Shown here piece by piece: positions 48,660-62,000 of a stretch of DNA of 64,000 bases. Below the pieces are notes generated by a model. The model was not told the DNA's origin, did not search any database, and worked only from the letters and a program-made list of their open reading frames with translations. Within the stretch, counting starts at the first letter, position 1, and every line of letters starts with the position of its first letter. The DNA lies in contig NC_092863.1 in the NCBI RefSeq assembly GCF_032062135.1, forward strand, positions 12,612,494 through 12,676,493, written 5' to 3'. A program made the translations under genes and the position numbers. The DNA comes from Pyxicephalus adspersus (Eukaryota; Chordata; Amphibia; Anura; Pyxicephalidae).

Positions 48660-51600
48660 GAGAATTTATTTTATGACGAATAACCTTTTGGCAAACTTCA
48701 TATACACTTCAAGCAAATAAGGGAGATGTTAATTTGCCATAGAAATTGTTTTTAAGATTTGATTTATTAAGTAACACAAGCAGATGTGTGATAAGTAACA
48801 TGGCTGGGCCAGAGGGTCTGGTTTGGTGCTGCTTTCTCAAAATGTACATTGTTGCTCAGTCACCCAGGTTTCTCCCTTCTAACAACTTGTTTTTTCCCTT
48901 AAGCACTGCAGCACATTTGGCAAGGGATTGCAAGGAGCTCGTACTATGTCAAATTTATGTATTTACAATGCTTGCATTAAAAAAAAAAAAAAAAAAGGAA
49001 TTGTAATAAAGCATCAATGAATACAGGGCTGCATTATTTATATATCTATATCAATTATAAATCACGTTGTCTAGGATGCCAATAGCTGCAGGATCCTTCA
49101 TTTAGGTTTTGGAGCAGTAAAATGGCATTTAAAAAGTTTTAGACTGTGTGTGATAGGGCTGAGATGTTGCTGTTAAAGTTCCTGAAAGATTTAGGAGGTC
49201 AATGACTGGATGTAAGAGAACCTACCTAAAACATAAATGTGTGCGTTGATTGTGTGTGACTATCCTCTGTGCACAAATGTCTTATTTATTCATCACTCAC
49301 CAACAGATACGTTGTGGAGATACACCAAGCTATGTCGGTCCTTCTCTCTAAATGCTGCAAAGCTCTGTCATGTGGAATCTATACCCCGAGGCCTTTGGTT
49401 TGTTTTGGGCAGGAAGTTTGTGTTTTTGGTAATATTTTAACAACAAACAATGTGGAGTATTCCACTTGTCAGCTATAAACATGATTTGGAATGCTAAAAT
49501 CATTTATAATCACTCCTGTTTAAGGTTCTAACTAGCAGTATTTTGAGACTTGTACGCCTGCATGGTATTTTAGAGAAAATAAAGACTAGGCGGTCACTTT
49601 GATCAAAGAAAATTGGTGACATTTTGCTAATGGGTGCTGTGAACACACAAATTGAGTGCACAAATATGCAATTTGCTCCTTTGTAGATGCATGCTTATTT
49701 CTCTTCAGGAGTCAGGATACCTAAATATTGAAAGTGCAACAAATCCTTATATATATGTAATTCAATGTATACATATTTAAAGCAGAACAAAGCATATATG
49801 CTTGTCACATTTATATTGGGCCCTTGTGTTTTTATTCTCTGAAATGGATATTAAACAGAGCAATATTGAAGTCTGGAAGAAAATATCTATTAAAAACCTT
49901 TTTCACAACATCAGTATTGTAATCTAGGGCTACTACTCATTTGTAACATTTTGGATTTTAAAGTCACCAAAAGCTTTCTCATTTAAGGTTTATTTTTAAC
50001 ATGTAGAAAACCATTCTATTTCTGCTCTGACCTATTTTTGTCTCCTTATCTTTACAAATATTTTGTTTTAGGATATATTCCAAGGCACAGACTCACCTTT
50101 CCAGCATTCTCATAGCTGAAGATCGATGCTATTCACCTAGCGGTTAGGGGATCCACAGAAGTGTACGTCCTATTTATAGCATGAGAATGAGGTAGGGCCC
50201 GTGTATATATGTATTATAATCCCTGGAAGGATTTCACATACATTAATGCAAATGTGCCCTTTCAGGACAAGGAAACATATTTTCCTGAATATTTTCTGCC
50301 ACTTCGCCCAGCCTGCCAAAGCCCCAGATGTGCGCTTACCTTAGTCTTTTATTGCAGATATAGGTGTAGCATACCCGTGATACAAAGCTAAAATATCTAT
50401 TTTTCCTCTCAGTTTTCTCTAAAATGAACAGATTTTTTGTTGGGGAGGAGGGAGGATTAGAATTAGAATTTGCAGTAAGTCAGATAGAGACTGACCCATT
50501 GCCTGGCTAAGGACAGCCTGCCTCATATAGCCCTTTTCTCCCCGTTTACTGGCCTGCACCTTCCATAAAAAAATTTGATCCAGCATCAGATGTGCTTATT
50601 ACTAGGCCCAGTCTGCATGCAAATACAGGCCAGGAATGCCCTCTACACCAGACTGATGCCTGCCCATCTACCCATCAACGGCATTTTAAAATTTGAATAA
50701 GTTGGCTCTTGGGCTAGTTGGGGGGCTCTTGACAGAAGTTCTGAGACATAGTGGTGTTATGGTATGTAAGCTATGTACAGAACCCTGTATCCAGAGATAC
50801 ATTATCACTGGGTCTAAAATATAACAAGTGTTGAAAAGGTAAGGTAAACGTAATTTTCATCAGGGGGAAATAAGGAAATATTTTAATTTAAATATAGGCA
50901 GATTAAACTCCAGCTTCAATTTAATCATTGACTTCAGCACAAGCTTTTAGGGAAATACCCAATTTTGCTTATCCCTTATTGTAACACACTGCAAAGCATA
51001 CAAAATAATTTAAAGAGTGACAAAGGCATAAGTGCTAGTACTCGTGAAATGAAGCCTCTAAAATGTAGGCAATATTCATCTAAAATGTAGCAAAGATAAT
51101 ATCTGCAAAACATAACTGCAAATGGCAGATGCCAAAGAACATCCGAAGCTTTCTCCATGGACCACTGGGGGTCCGTGAGAACATTTTGGTGGTTCACAGA
51201 AAAATGTGGACATTATTTGCAATGTTTATGTTTTAATAATATTAAAACAAAAATAATATTCTAATAAAGACTCATATTCTGGACATATTTCACAAATTGT
51301 ACTAGAGACGGAAAAACAAGGGAGGTGTAGCGTGACGTCAGTGTAGTCCTAAAGTGTATGAAGCAACCGAGTCGTACGCTTCAGTTTCCACCATTACAAC
51401 AGTCACCCCGCTCCGTGAAGACCTATTCTCATCCGTGTTTTTTTTTATTTTTTTCTCAGATGCTCTTTTAGGTAAGGATGACCTTAGCTGTGTATTTTCT
51501 TTAACTGTTATGCTTGATGGCATCAAATAGTTTGAATAGATTTGAATGAAATAAACCCATAATGAGTGAGCTGATCAATATATCAGAACCTCAACAGTCC

Positions 51601-53015
51601 TTGTCAGGCACCATTAGGAAGATCATTATTTTACAAATATATTTATCTTTTTAAAAAAATTCATATTAACGGTCCACTGGATTTGAAATTATGAATGTAG
51701 TGTTCCGTGAGGTCCGAAAGGTTGGCAACTGCTGGTCTAGAAACTCTACGATGGGGAGTTAAATAAAGGAACTGAAGATATAGGTTACTAATGCAGCTGG
51801 ATCTGCTATACATCTGTGTTGTAAACCCTCTTGCAAAGTTGTGAAAATAACCCAGAATAAAATATGGTGTATGGAACAAAAGGACATGTGTTCTGCTATT
51901 AAGTGTCCACAAGTTATCTGTCTTCTGAAACCTTCAGATTTATGGAGTGAGAATGATCAGTAACCAGCTAGTGTCCTGAATATGTCACATAGGTCTTGTA
52001 GGAGGGTTCACCACCTGTGTGCAAAGGAACTGATAAACAAGGACGTGTTTTCAAATGGATTCACTCCAGCGATCAGCTATTTGGTGAACTCTTTGCCTTT
52101 ATAGCTAAAAGGTGTACCAGTGCCATTCAGCAGGTCCATACATGTACGAATAATAGGTTTGTTTTTATAGAAATATTCTATGAAGTCAAATCTGATCCTT
52201 GTGAAAGAGAGACGTTTCACAGCAATGAATATGGCTAATTCATTCCAACAATCAGTTAAGTGAGGTCCTAAGGGAAGATCTCTAAATGGATCATCTATTA
52301 ACAATTTCATCTTAGTAATGGGCTAAACACAAGCTAAACACAAGCTGAACACACACACACATACGCACACTACATTTGGATATACAATCTCTGTAAAAAA
52401 TGCCATGCTTTATTGTACATCAACAATGCATTCAAGCTATATAGAATCAAAAAGACCCTCAAACTAGAAAGTAAATTAAGAAAAAGTAAAAAAGAAGAAT
52501 GGCCATGTATGTAAAGATACAATCAACAGATAGATATTTTCTTGACTTTACAGCACAAAATGGTTGGTTGAATTAGTAAATGATCTGTTCACTTAGATTC
52601 ATAAAGATCATTTGAAATTATCTTATTTTTGGCCAGCATAGAAGAACCATACAGTGCAACCAAACTACAATGTGCTTGGCCAAGTTTACCTATCTTTTCA
52701 AGATTGTGTGTCAAGGGTCAGAAGTTGCCCAGTGTACGAGAGTTGTTGTCATAGACTCATACAATGTCTCCTAGTTCTACAAAGCGTGTGACATGACAAA
52801 ACAATATTTACAGAGATATGAAAAAGCAAGACCGTTGCTTTTGGTAAATGCTAGTTCTATGGCTGTTGGTTAATTATTTCCCTTTTCACTTGTGAACCCA
52901 TTTCAGCCATCAGTGGTTTTCAGATAAAGCCTGAACTGTAGATGTGTATTGAGAAGAGAGGAACAGGAAGGCACAAATACATTGTAACACCACAATGCAG
53001 GAACAAGAACCTTCA
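48660..53015. other. Intergenic DNA, no gene seen
   Basis: AT-rich. It contains poly(A) at 48979-48996 and a TCF/LEF palindrome at 49597. Two phrases (ccactgggggtccgtgagaa at 51163 and tgttccgtgaggtccgaaag at 51699) suggest pieces of one repeat. A CA-rich run lies at 52350-52370. Confidence 0.4.
49597..49608. promoter_or_regulatory. Palindromic TCF/LEF-type site CTTTGATCAAAG
   Basis: A perfect 12-bp palindrome made of two overlapping CTTTGAT half sites, the core recognised by TCF/LEF factors that mediate Wnt/beta-catenin transcription. It lies about 14 kb downstream of WNT9B. Function is inference; a single motif may be chance. Confidence 0.25.
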
Positions 53016-53019
53016 TTTT

Positions 53020-53600
53020 TTAATAATAATAATAAACAGGATATATATAGCACCAACATATTACTCAGTACTGTACATTAAATAGGGGTTGCAAATGACA
53101 GACTGATACAGACAGTGACACAGAAGGAGGAGAGGACCCTGCCCAGAAGAGCTTACAATCTAGGAGGTGGGGGAAGTAACACAGAATAGGAGGGGGATAT
53201 ATAGTGGTGGGAAGTAGTGAGGGTTTCAAAAGACAGAAGACTGGTAGGGAAGTTTGAAAATTTTGATTTTGAGAGCAGAATTGGTTTTAAATGAGCAGAA
53301 AGTAGGAGCAAGCCAATAGGACGAGGAAGACCATACCAGAAAGTCAGGGCAGCTCTAGAAAAGTCTTGGAGCCGTGCGTGTGATGGGGTTATGAGTGAGG
53401 AAGTCAGTAGTGGGTCATTGGAGGAGCGAAGAGAGCAGCTAGGGGGGTATTTTTTTACCAGGTCAGAAAGGTAGGTGGGACAAGAACTGTGGAGGGATTT
53501 GAAAGCAAAGCAAAAGAGCTTTGATTCTAAGGTGAAATGGATGCCAATGAAGAGCAAAAGAGGAGCAGTGGGAAGGATGGATGAGTCTGGCTCATACATT
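53020..53600 (-). mobile_element. L2/CR1-like LINE 3' end, inverted
   Basis: The minus strand encodes FKSLHSSCPTYLSDLVKKYP and CSLRSSNDPLL, the C-terminal region of L2/CR1-clade reverse transcriptases. It is followed by the 3' UTR (agattgtaagctcttctggg, gcaacccctatttaatgtac, tatgttggtgctatatatat) and an AAT microsatellite tail at 53023-53035. It is 5'-truncated and frame-broken. Confidence 0.8.
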
Positions 53601-53639
53601 TTTGAGAAAATACAACCTGTACATAGCAACAAAGGAAAA

Positions 53640-56545
53640 TATTAGCACGCTAATATACTTATATAAACACAACAAATTTAAGTATATTCATAAGGCATTT
53701 AAAATGCCTACATTCTCCTGCACTTCTAGCCAGACTACCACTTTGCAATAAAAACCTTTTCATTGAGTCTATTTTGGCCCTTTCTAGTTACTCATTTTAG
53801 TTTTAGGTCCATTGATCCAGATGCCCTGTCTCTTTAATTCCTTATGTTTCTGTCCTTATTGCATATTGTTATCTTGTTTGTGTTGGCAGCATATCGTATA
53901 CATTTGCAAAGCTGTTAGTTAATGGATTTATTCTTCTATAATCACTTTCTTTGTTGTTAATGATGTATTTTTTTTTTATTATGTATTACTACATGGTTTC
54001 TAAATATTCCCCATTGTATTGTTTACCTCCCTATTTTTTAAAAAGATAAGAAAAGATTTAACATAAATGACTACGTTGTCTAAATTACAAATTCACAACA
54101 GGAAAAAGGTAACACAAAATAAGCACTAAAAAGTAATAGGACCACACAAATAAAGTAGCATCTTGAGCCACTGTTATTCAAACTGCAACTTTGGGAAAAT
54201 AATCATTTGGGCAGCACAAGTGGGGACGTTTGTCACAAACAAACATAAGAGGTGGCAGATCACATATGTCAGCTTCAAACTTCAACGTCTTGTTTACAGG
54301 ATAAAAGATTCCTACTGGTCGCCCTTAAATACTTGTGGGTTTTTCTGAGGGTGACAACAGTGGATCATGCCTGCTCAATGCTAAAATGACTGTTTGTAGT
54401 CTCCAGTGAAAGCCTATGTAACAGGTTGACAATGCAGAAGAGTAGTTGGAAGACATGAACAATGTGTTGTCACACCAAAAAGGAAGTGCCCGAATATAGA
54501 CCCTAACTGCAGAATCACCTATTTGTATTTTATCCAAGCAGCAGTTTAAGAAATAATTAAAAAAAAGAATGGATATTGCAATATTTTAGTAATTCATTAT
54601 AAATGTATATATTACAGACATACTTTTGTTTTTGTTAGAGAGTACTAGACATAAATAGCTGCCTATATTCCACAAGGCAGCCATTTTAAAAACAGGGCCG
54701 GCGACCTATTTTTGCAAAGGCAAAGGGTTAATTGCCTTCTTTCCACTCAGTCACACACAGGACAGCCACCCTGGAGCAGAGGTGAGTGTGTTACAGACAC
54801 CTTGTGAGGTCTGTGTTGTGTAAGATGGAGATGTCAGAGTCAGCCTGGAGGGGGGACTGATGACTGTCACTCAGGATAATCTCTCTCTCCGAATCTCTCA
54901 CTCTTCGCTGCATCACATGCCTGCCCTGGGCAAGTATCGATGATCTACTCTCAGTCTATGAAATGTTGGGACTGTCTCCCCTTCCGCACCCAGACCGCGG
55001 GCACAGGTGGGAGCGATTAAAGGTGTTTCAACAAAAGTCAGAGACGTTTACGACACTAGCGGGCAAAAATTACTTTTTACCCTCCTATTGCCTATGTTTA
55101 GGCAAAGCCTCGTGCCAACAGGATGTTGTTCTTCCTTTCAAAAACATTACTGTAACACCTGCAAAACTCTTTTAGAGGTCAAAGATATTTTTTACTGTCC
55201 CACTGCCCAATATAATGATGCCCAAGTATTGCAGAGTCGCTTGCAGACCTCTCTAACTTAATAGAAGTTAGAAATAGAAGAAACTGAATAAAAAAATTAA
55301 CACATAGGACGTCATACATGGGATACCAATTGGGTAACATTGATTAAGCAACCAAGGTAATATTTTCACCAGTACAGAGACATTCTCTTATTGCGTTATA
55401 TAGTACAGGCAAGCATGTGAATAGATCAATGGGTGTGCATGGCACTAAATATCCATCCGCAGAAACACTTACTACCAAAAAAAGAGTAAGAGAAAAGAAG
55501 CAGGGAAAGGCTCCATGAAGTGAAGGTGATAGCCAGAAAGGGCAGAGGGGGGCCATGTAATAAAAAGGTGTTGCATCAGCCCAGACAACCCATACCTACT
55601 CACATTGCCATAAAGAGCACAGAGGGATATCAAGGTGTTTATGTGAGATCCAAGGATTCCAAATTGCCCAAAATTTCCCATGAGTACCAGACAGGATACG
55701 GGTCAGTTTCTCATCTACCACAAACTCATCTAATCTTGTTTCTACTTCTCTGAATAAAACCTAGAAGGACCTCCAGGCTTGCAAAATGACCTGCTTGGCA
55801 GCCGAAAAAACACACATAGCAATTTTTGTTGTGAATCGCTAAAAGGGCCATCTGAAAGGTGTAATAAAGGAAGTCAGGGATTTATCTTTACATAGCATGG
55901 GAAGAAATCTGAACATGATTAATGCCAGATAAATTATACGATACATAAAACTAGATATAACAGATGGTATAATTGTCACTGTTGTACAATGTTGCATTTA
56001 TATGCAGCATCCTAAAACGGTTCAGGGGCCGTATATGAGGCCTGCAAAATCAAACTGATGTGGTAGCCTACAGCTTGCTTACATTGAACCACCTAAAGAT
56101 AGCACGGTGAACGTTCAGAACCTGAAAAGTCAATTCCTCAACTTTACTATCAAGGTTGGAAGCAAAAACCAAAGCAAAGATGATCTTTTTATCATGTTGA
56201 TGTCCGTGTTCAAGTAGGGGGAAGTTTTTGGACTTTCTGCGGGGTACACCACCAGGAATAAGGCGAGTAGTGCAGAGTAAGCCATCATCCTTTATTAGGG
56301 GTTGTACTTTATAGAAAAGCACATTTTAAACACACACCTTAACTCTATTTTACGTACTGAAGCAAATAGGCTTATATACAGGCCAGTATAATCAGTATAA
56401 GTAAAAGTAAATAAAGTAAAAAAAGCATCCATATTTGCATCCATAAAAAAAGGCTTCCATATTTCTTGCATGACAAGTCTACAAAATAGTTGTATGCAGC
56501 ATTTTTTCTTCAAAAATAAATTGAAGAAAAAATTTCTTCAAAAAT
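53640..56545. other. Intergenic DNA, no gene seen
   Basis: No exon is supported. 54690-55020 is GC-richer, with phrases such as cagggccggcgacctatttt and a GTGAGT donor-like site at 54781; it could be an unrecognised 5' exon or element. 54350-54500 contains ggtgacaacagtgg and gctaaaatg, also seen near 8772. Confidence 0.35.
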
Positions 56546-56546
56546 A

Positions 56547-57100
56547 AATCTCATATGAATGCTGCAGCCAGACTTAACCATCTTTCCCACCTCTCCACTT
56601 CTGCTGCCTCTCTTTTTAGTTCTCTTTATTGGCTTCCATTTCAACTTAGCTTCAAATTCAAGCTCCTGTGCTACAGTTCTTGTTCCACTTACCTTTCTGG
56701 CCTGGTAAAAAACTACCCCCCTAGCCACTCTCTCCACTCCTCCAATCACCTACTAATGACTTCCTCACTCATAATCGCATCACACGCATGGCTCCAAGAC
56801 TTTTATGGAGCTGCCCGACTCTCTGGAATGGTCTTCCTCGTCCTATTGGGCTTGCTTCTACTTTCTGCCTATTAAAATGAGCACTCACAACCCATCTTTT
56901 CAAACTTGTCTACCCGTCTTCTTCTGTCTCCTAAACTCTCACTTCTTCCCACCATTACAAATCTCCCTACCTCTTAGATTGTAAGCTCTTCGGGGCAAGG
57001 TCCCCTCCTCCTCCTGTGTCTGTCATTTCCAACCCCTATTTATTCTACAACATTGCGTAATATGTTGGCACTATATAAATCCTGTTTATTAATAATAATA
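56547..57100 (+). mobile_element. L2/CR1-like LINE 3' end
   Basis: The plus strand encodes LYWLPFQLSFKFKLLCYSSC and STYLSGLVKNYPPSHSLHSS, matching the L2/CR1 reverse-transcriptase C-terminus (LHWLPV…FKLLLL…YLSDLL…). It continues into agattgtaagctcttcgggg, caacccctatttattctac, tatgttggcactatataaat and ends in TTAATAATAATAATT. It is frame-broken. It starts just after a tandem duplication of cttcaaaaataaa. Confidence 0.85.
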
Positions 57101-58385
57101 ATTAAAACAGCCTACTTTTTCATTGGCCCAAAGTTTTTTAACAATTCAAAATGAAAAGTTGAAGTCAAATGACAAAAGTACAGAACCTTTCAGATAAAAT
57201 TAGTATGAAAAGTTGTTTAAGAAGGATTTATCTATAAGAACATTGCTGACAATAACAGATGATTCAAGTATCAAAGAGGCTTTGTTGTAGAGAGCAGCGT
57301 AGTAGATACCTGGAAAGGCATCCAAGCAACTGTGTGGTAGACAGATAAATTCAACAAGACAGGAGGAAAGGCGGACTAGATGGACAAGAGGATATAATCT
57401 GCCGTCATGAAACTTGATGTTTCGTGCAAACCATGAAAATTGTTGGCAGCGAAATACCTTCACACTAAACTAAATCGCAAGTCAATTTGACCCTATTAAG
57501 AAGGGTTACAACCTCCAATATCCCGCTATCCTGGGAAAATAGATCAGTAATTGCCCCCACACACACAGACGCCACCTTCCCATCACATGCGCAGGTCATT
57601 TTGGCAGTGATCACGGCTGGATTTAATCCGCTGACCTGGAAGTAAAGGGATAAGTATATTGGTGCTAATTACGCATAGAAGTACAAGTCAAAAGCCTGAC
57701 CACTGGAAGGGATATGTGAAGAGGGGCTTCTTTGTACAAGATTAAAGGGGATGAAACAACAAAAAGCCAACAACGCACTGACTGAAAACCAGGTTAAGGA
57801 TTCAAAGAGAAAAAAAAATAGGAAAAGCTTTCACCTAAAGCAGATATAGACTGTAACTGAATACCATGAAGTTTGCTAAGGCACAGTGTATTATTAGGCT
57901 ACATTTTATTAAGGTTTTGTTCTAATCTATTTTCATCCATTGTTACATCTCTGTGATGCTGATCCCTGTTATCCTAAATGCCACTTCCTGTCTAAATGTG
58001 CTGTGTTGGCTGAATAGTATTTCTCAGTTTCTTGATGGAGACAACAGTGAAACCCGAATGTGTAATAAGACCTGAAGATTGGACACAGTGTTGTCACCCA
58101 ACAGAAAGGATTTTCATGGCATGATCAACAGGTTTAAGTTTAATGAAAGCTGCAAACTGAACAATATAAATTCATTTTTTTTTTTAGTATAGAGAAGGAA
58201 TTTCCCATTCGAGACCATTGTCATTAGAACATTGTCCCCATTGGAAGGAGAATTCTCGTACCATGATAACTCCAAAACGTAAAATTTCACATTTACTCTG
58301 TGACAATGTCTACTGCGACACAAAGAGTGAATCTTCCCAGTGAGCAACACAAATTGACAAATGGCCTGATAAAACTAATAAAAAA
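57101..58385. other. Intergenic DNA before the assembly gap
   Basis: AT-rich with no supported exon. 58025-58100 has ggagacaacagtg and tgttgtcacccaac, a loose inverted pair. Confidence 0.35.
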
Positions 58386-58892
58386 NNNNNNNNNNNNNNN
58401 NNNNNNNNNNNNNNNNNNNNNNNNNNNNNNNNNNNNNNNNNNNNNNNNNNNNNNNNNNNNNNNNNNNNNNNNNNNNNNNNNNNNNNNNNNNNNNNNNNNN
58501 NNNNNNNNNNNNNNNNNNNNNNNNNNNNNNNNNNNNNNNNNNNNNNNNNNNNNNNNNNNNNNNNNNNNNNNNNNNNNNNNNNNNNNNNNNNNNNNNNNNN
58601 NNNNNNNNNNNNNNNNNNNNNNNNNNNNNNNNNNNNNNNNNNNNNNNNNNNNNNNNNNNNNNNNNNNNNNNNNNNNNNNNNNNNNNNNNNNNNNNNNNNN
58701 NNNNNNNNNNNNNNNNNNNNNNNNNNNNNNNNNNNNNNNNNNNNNNNNNNNNNNNNNNNNNNNNNNNNNNNNNNNNNNNNNNNNNNNNNNNNNNNNNNNN
58801 NNNNNNNNNNNNNNNNNNNNNNNNNNNNNNNNNNNNNNNNNNNNNNNNNNNNNNNNNNNNNNNNNNNNNNNNNNNNNNNNNNNNNNNNNNNN
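58386..58892. other. Assembly gap (507 N)
   Basis: A run of N. Open frames crossing it have no meaning. The right edge falls inside a palindromic MITE, so that element's left part is missing. Confidence 0.99.
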
Positions 58893-59012
58893 AGAGCATG
58901 AACGGTGCTGTATGTACAGCATCGTTCATGCATCTTGCAGCCCCTTGTCGTTGGAAAGGATCGTGAAAGATCCTTTCCAACGACAAAAATTGCAAGTGTG
59001 TACGCAGCTTAA
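58893..59012. mobile_element. TTAA-flanked palindromic MITE, copy 2 (right part)
   Basis: It ends …AGTGTGTACGCAGC-TTAA (TTAA at 59009-59012), like copy 1. Two hairpins are visible: gcatgaacggtgctgta / tacagcatcgttcatgc (58898-58933) and gtcgttggaaaggatc / gatcctttccaacgac (58947-58984). The left part is lost in the assembly gap. Confidence 0.8.
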
Positions 59013-62000
59013 CTTATGGAGAGTTTGATTTAAAAATAAAACATGACATTAAACCAGCGTGAGGAAAATACATTTGTTGATAAATGAATGATAGGTTAGG
59101 AAATGTCTTTATGCATAGAGGTCAGTTCATGCAAGATGGCCGATATACATACGTATTGAGTAACTGCAACAAGCATCATCTATGGGGCCACATACAACAT
59201 AAGGCACATATAGAGTATGTGCTAGAGGGTGGAAGCAGCGCTGAAAATTCAGACTAATACAGTCTTCAGAATTTGTTCCACCTAGAAAGTAACAGTAGCA
59301 CAGGACCCGCCAAGCACAGGACTTACCTGCCCACAGAGGGCTGCTGGCAATGCTGTGAATGGTATTTATGGAAGAGTTGCAACGTTTGCTCAAGACCTAG
59401 GCCTTAAGGTTCTGCACACAAACTGAAAGCCTAAACACATTTCCAAACGCACAATAATGTAATCAATGCAATAAAAGACTAAAATGAACCCACACAATCA
59501 GTTTAAGGGATGTTATGATGAAGGTCACTCCCTAGATCTATAGGAGGGTTCAAAAAAGCTGTGCACTACAACAGGCTACAAAACTACAAGAGAGTCAGCT
59601 CTCTTCTAATAACAGATCCATACCTGTATGTTTACGTGGCACAGATGAACTAATACAAATTGCATGTTATTTGTACACCACAGACATCCCTTAAGGACAG
59701 GACATGTAATAGAATGTTCAGTTTAATTGTGTAATGGCTCCCCTCATTAAACCAACAAGACCTGGAGTTGACATGAGATTTCTACGTCTTAGCGTCAATC
59801 ACCTAGATAAGAATCTCTCATTCCTCAGTACACATCTAATAGTATATTTCTTTATCCATTCTAGCTAAAAGCTTGGTCATTCTAGTAGGATATAGTGCAT
59901 AGAATTACTTAATTTTTTTCTGTCTGGATATAGAAGTATGTGTGGGTTCTAGAAATAGGAATGACCCCGAGGCGTTAGTAAGCCCAGCGATCGCTAACTC
60001 TTTTATCCTATTTACAATACACAATCACTTTTAAAACATTAAGTCCCCCTGCATCCGCCCCAGGGCTGTTGTGACTACATGAACGCCCTCTATCCCTCCT
60101 CCACTCAGCATCAGTGTCCACATTCGTACCCGCCGGCTCAGTCCATGACATGTTACAATTCCTATCCCTGTGACACACCTGCCCAGAAATCCACAGCCTC
60201 TGGCATGGCGGCTGTGATCAGGAAAAAGGGGAGAGTGACAAGTTCTGATGTCTCTTAGGGGAATGATAAGATGTAGATCTCCCTGAAGTGGAGGGATGGA
60301 GGTTGCAACATGCTCTCAGCTATCTGGGAGGATTGACAAGGGCTCATCCACATTTAAAGGAGGGAGAGAATTAAAGACTGAAAAGACAAGAATAGCTTTA
60401 TGTTGGTATTAAATAACTTTTCCATCAATTATATTTTTACCCATAGTTACACACATACATCTTATAAGAAGAGAAGGGTTACTGAGCTTTTTGTTTGTAA
60501 TGAAATGAGGAAAGGATTGCAACCTTTGCTGTTTTTTTTTTTTGTTATCTGGAGAGATTTCCCCTACTTTTCTGCAAAAGAAACATTGCAACAGGCACAC
60601 AGATTAAAATAAAAATGTGTCTGGAGGGGAAATCTCTCCAATGGAGTGCTGGATAGCAGTAAACATCTTACATTGGTTGTAACCCATTCTAAAAAACTCT
60701 AACCAAAACAAAAAAACATTTTGCCTTGACACCAGGGGTTTTAAATCAGACCTTGAAGAAGAACGCTCCAAATACTTGATCATGTCAGAGACTCAAATAG
60801 CAATAAAGCCAAAGTATGGAAATGATAGAGTATTCCTAAAAGTAGACTTTATCAATGGCACCCTCTATGATCCTCCCAGATTCCCTGTATCTTTACCCCC
60901 CCCAACAAGTTCACAAAGCCCGGAGGGCAATAAATAAAGCCCCACATTTACAGTTGCAGCACCCTCTAGAGATCACATTTGTCAGTACATTTTCCATTTC
61001 AGATAAAAAGTGTTTCTCCTTGCATGGAATCATTATTATCAAACATGAAAGTAAAGGGCCCCTTCTGTATAGTTCATGGCATGTTTGGAACCCAAGTGCA
61101 AGTCTATCTGTTCAAATGTGTATGTTTTTATTCTTATTAAAACAGGAAAGTATATCTTGGTTGGTCACATTTCTTATCCGGGTGTCTTAAGTCACGGCAC
61201 AAGTCTTTGTAAACTGCTAGTTTGGGCAATAAGGACACAGATATGAACAATGCCTACACATGTGGCATCTATAAAATTATATCTCTTGGTTCTCAAGGAA
61301 GTAATACTTTAGAATTCTTAGCCAAAGGGGTGGCAACTGGTGGACACAAATGATTAAACTTTTTTCAAACAATCATGGTATTAATATGCAAAATAAAAAC
61401 AGTAAAGCATTCATTCTTTTGCCATGTGAGCACAGTGGTGGTCTGAAAGAACTGGAAAAATCGAAAGGGTTTTTACTGATTTATAAGGCTCCATTGGAGA
61501 GATTTCATCTCAATAACTGTCACAGTGTCCTTGTTGTAGATTTTCCCTAACTTCCTGTCTGTTGACCAAAATCAAAATGTCCCTCTCTTCCATGGTATAG
61601 ATAGCAAAACAAATGTGACATATGTTCTAATCCTTTCCCTCCTCTCTACTTTACCCAAAACTCAAGAAATATTTCTAGACATACACTTTAACCCCAGGGA
61701 AGAGTGAATATATGGAAAACATATCTGGGGCAATCGGTTCTAATAAGTAATCAGCTGGGCTGTATCTGTACAGGTTCAATAATACCTTATAAACATAGGC
61801 ATTCAGCAATCAAGCCAAGCTTACACGAGTGAGGAAAATGCAGCATGTAAATGACCACATATATTTAATAGAAAATAGTTATGAATTAGGTACAGAAGTG
61901 ATGGAGACAACTATAACGTCTTACACTTAGTGTACAAATACCTCCAAGCACTAGAAGAAAGGCCTGGTTCATACGTCCAAATTGTATTGCTTTTCATGCA

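Noticed and set aside
54781..54790. Possible 5' exon ending at GTGAGT
   Set aside because: The upstream sequence gives no recognisable coding start and no downstream exon could be linked.
58293..59028. Open frames of 206-242 codons
   Set aside because: Most of their length is the run of N in the assembly gap.
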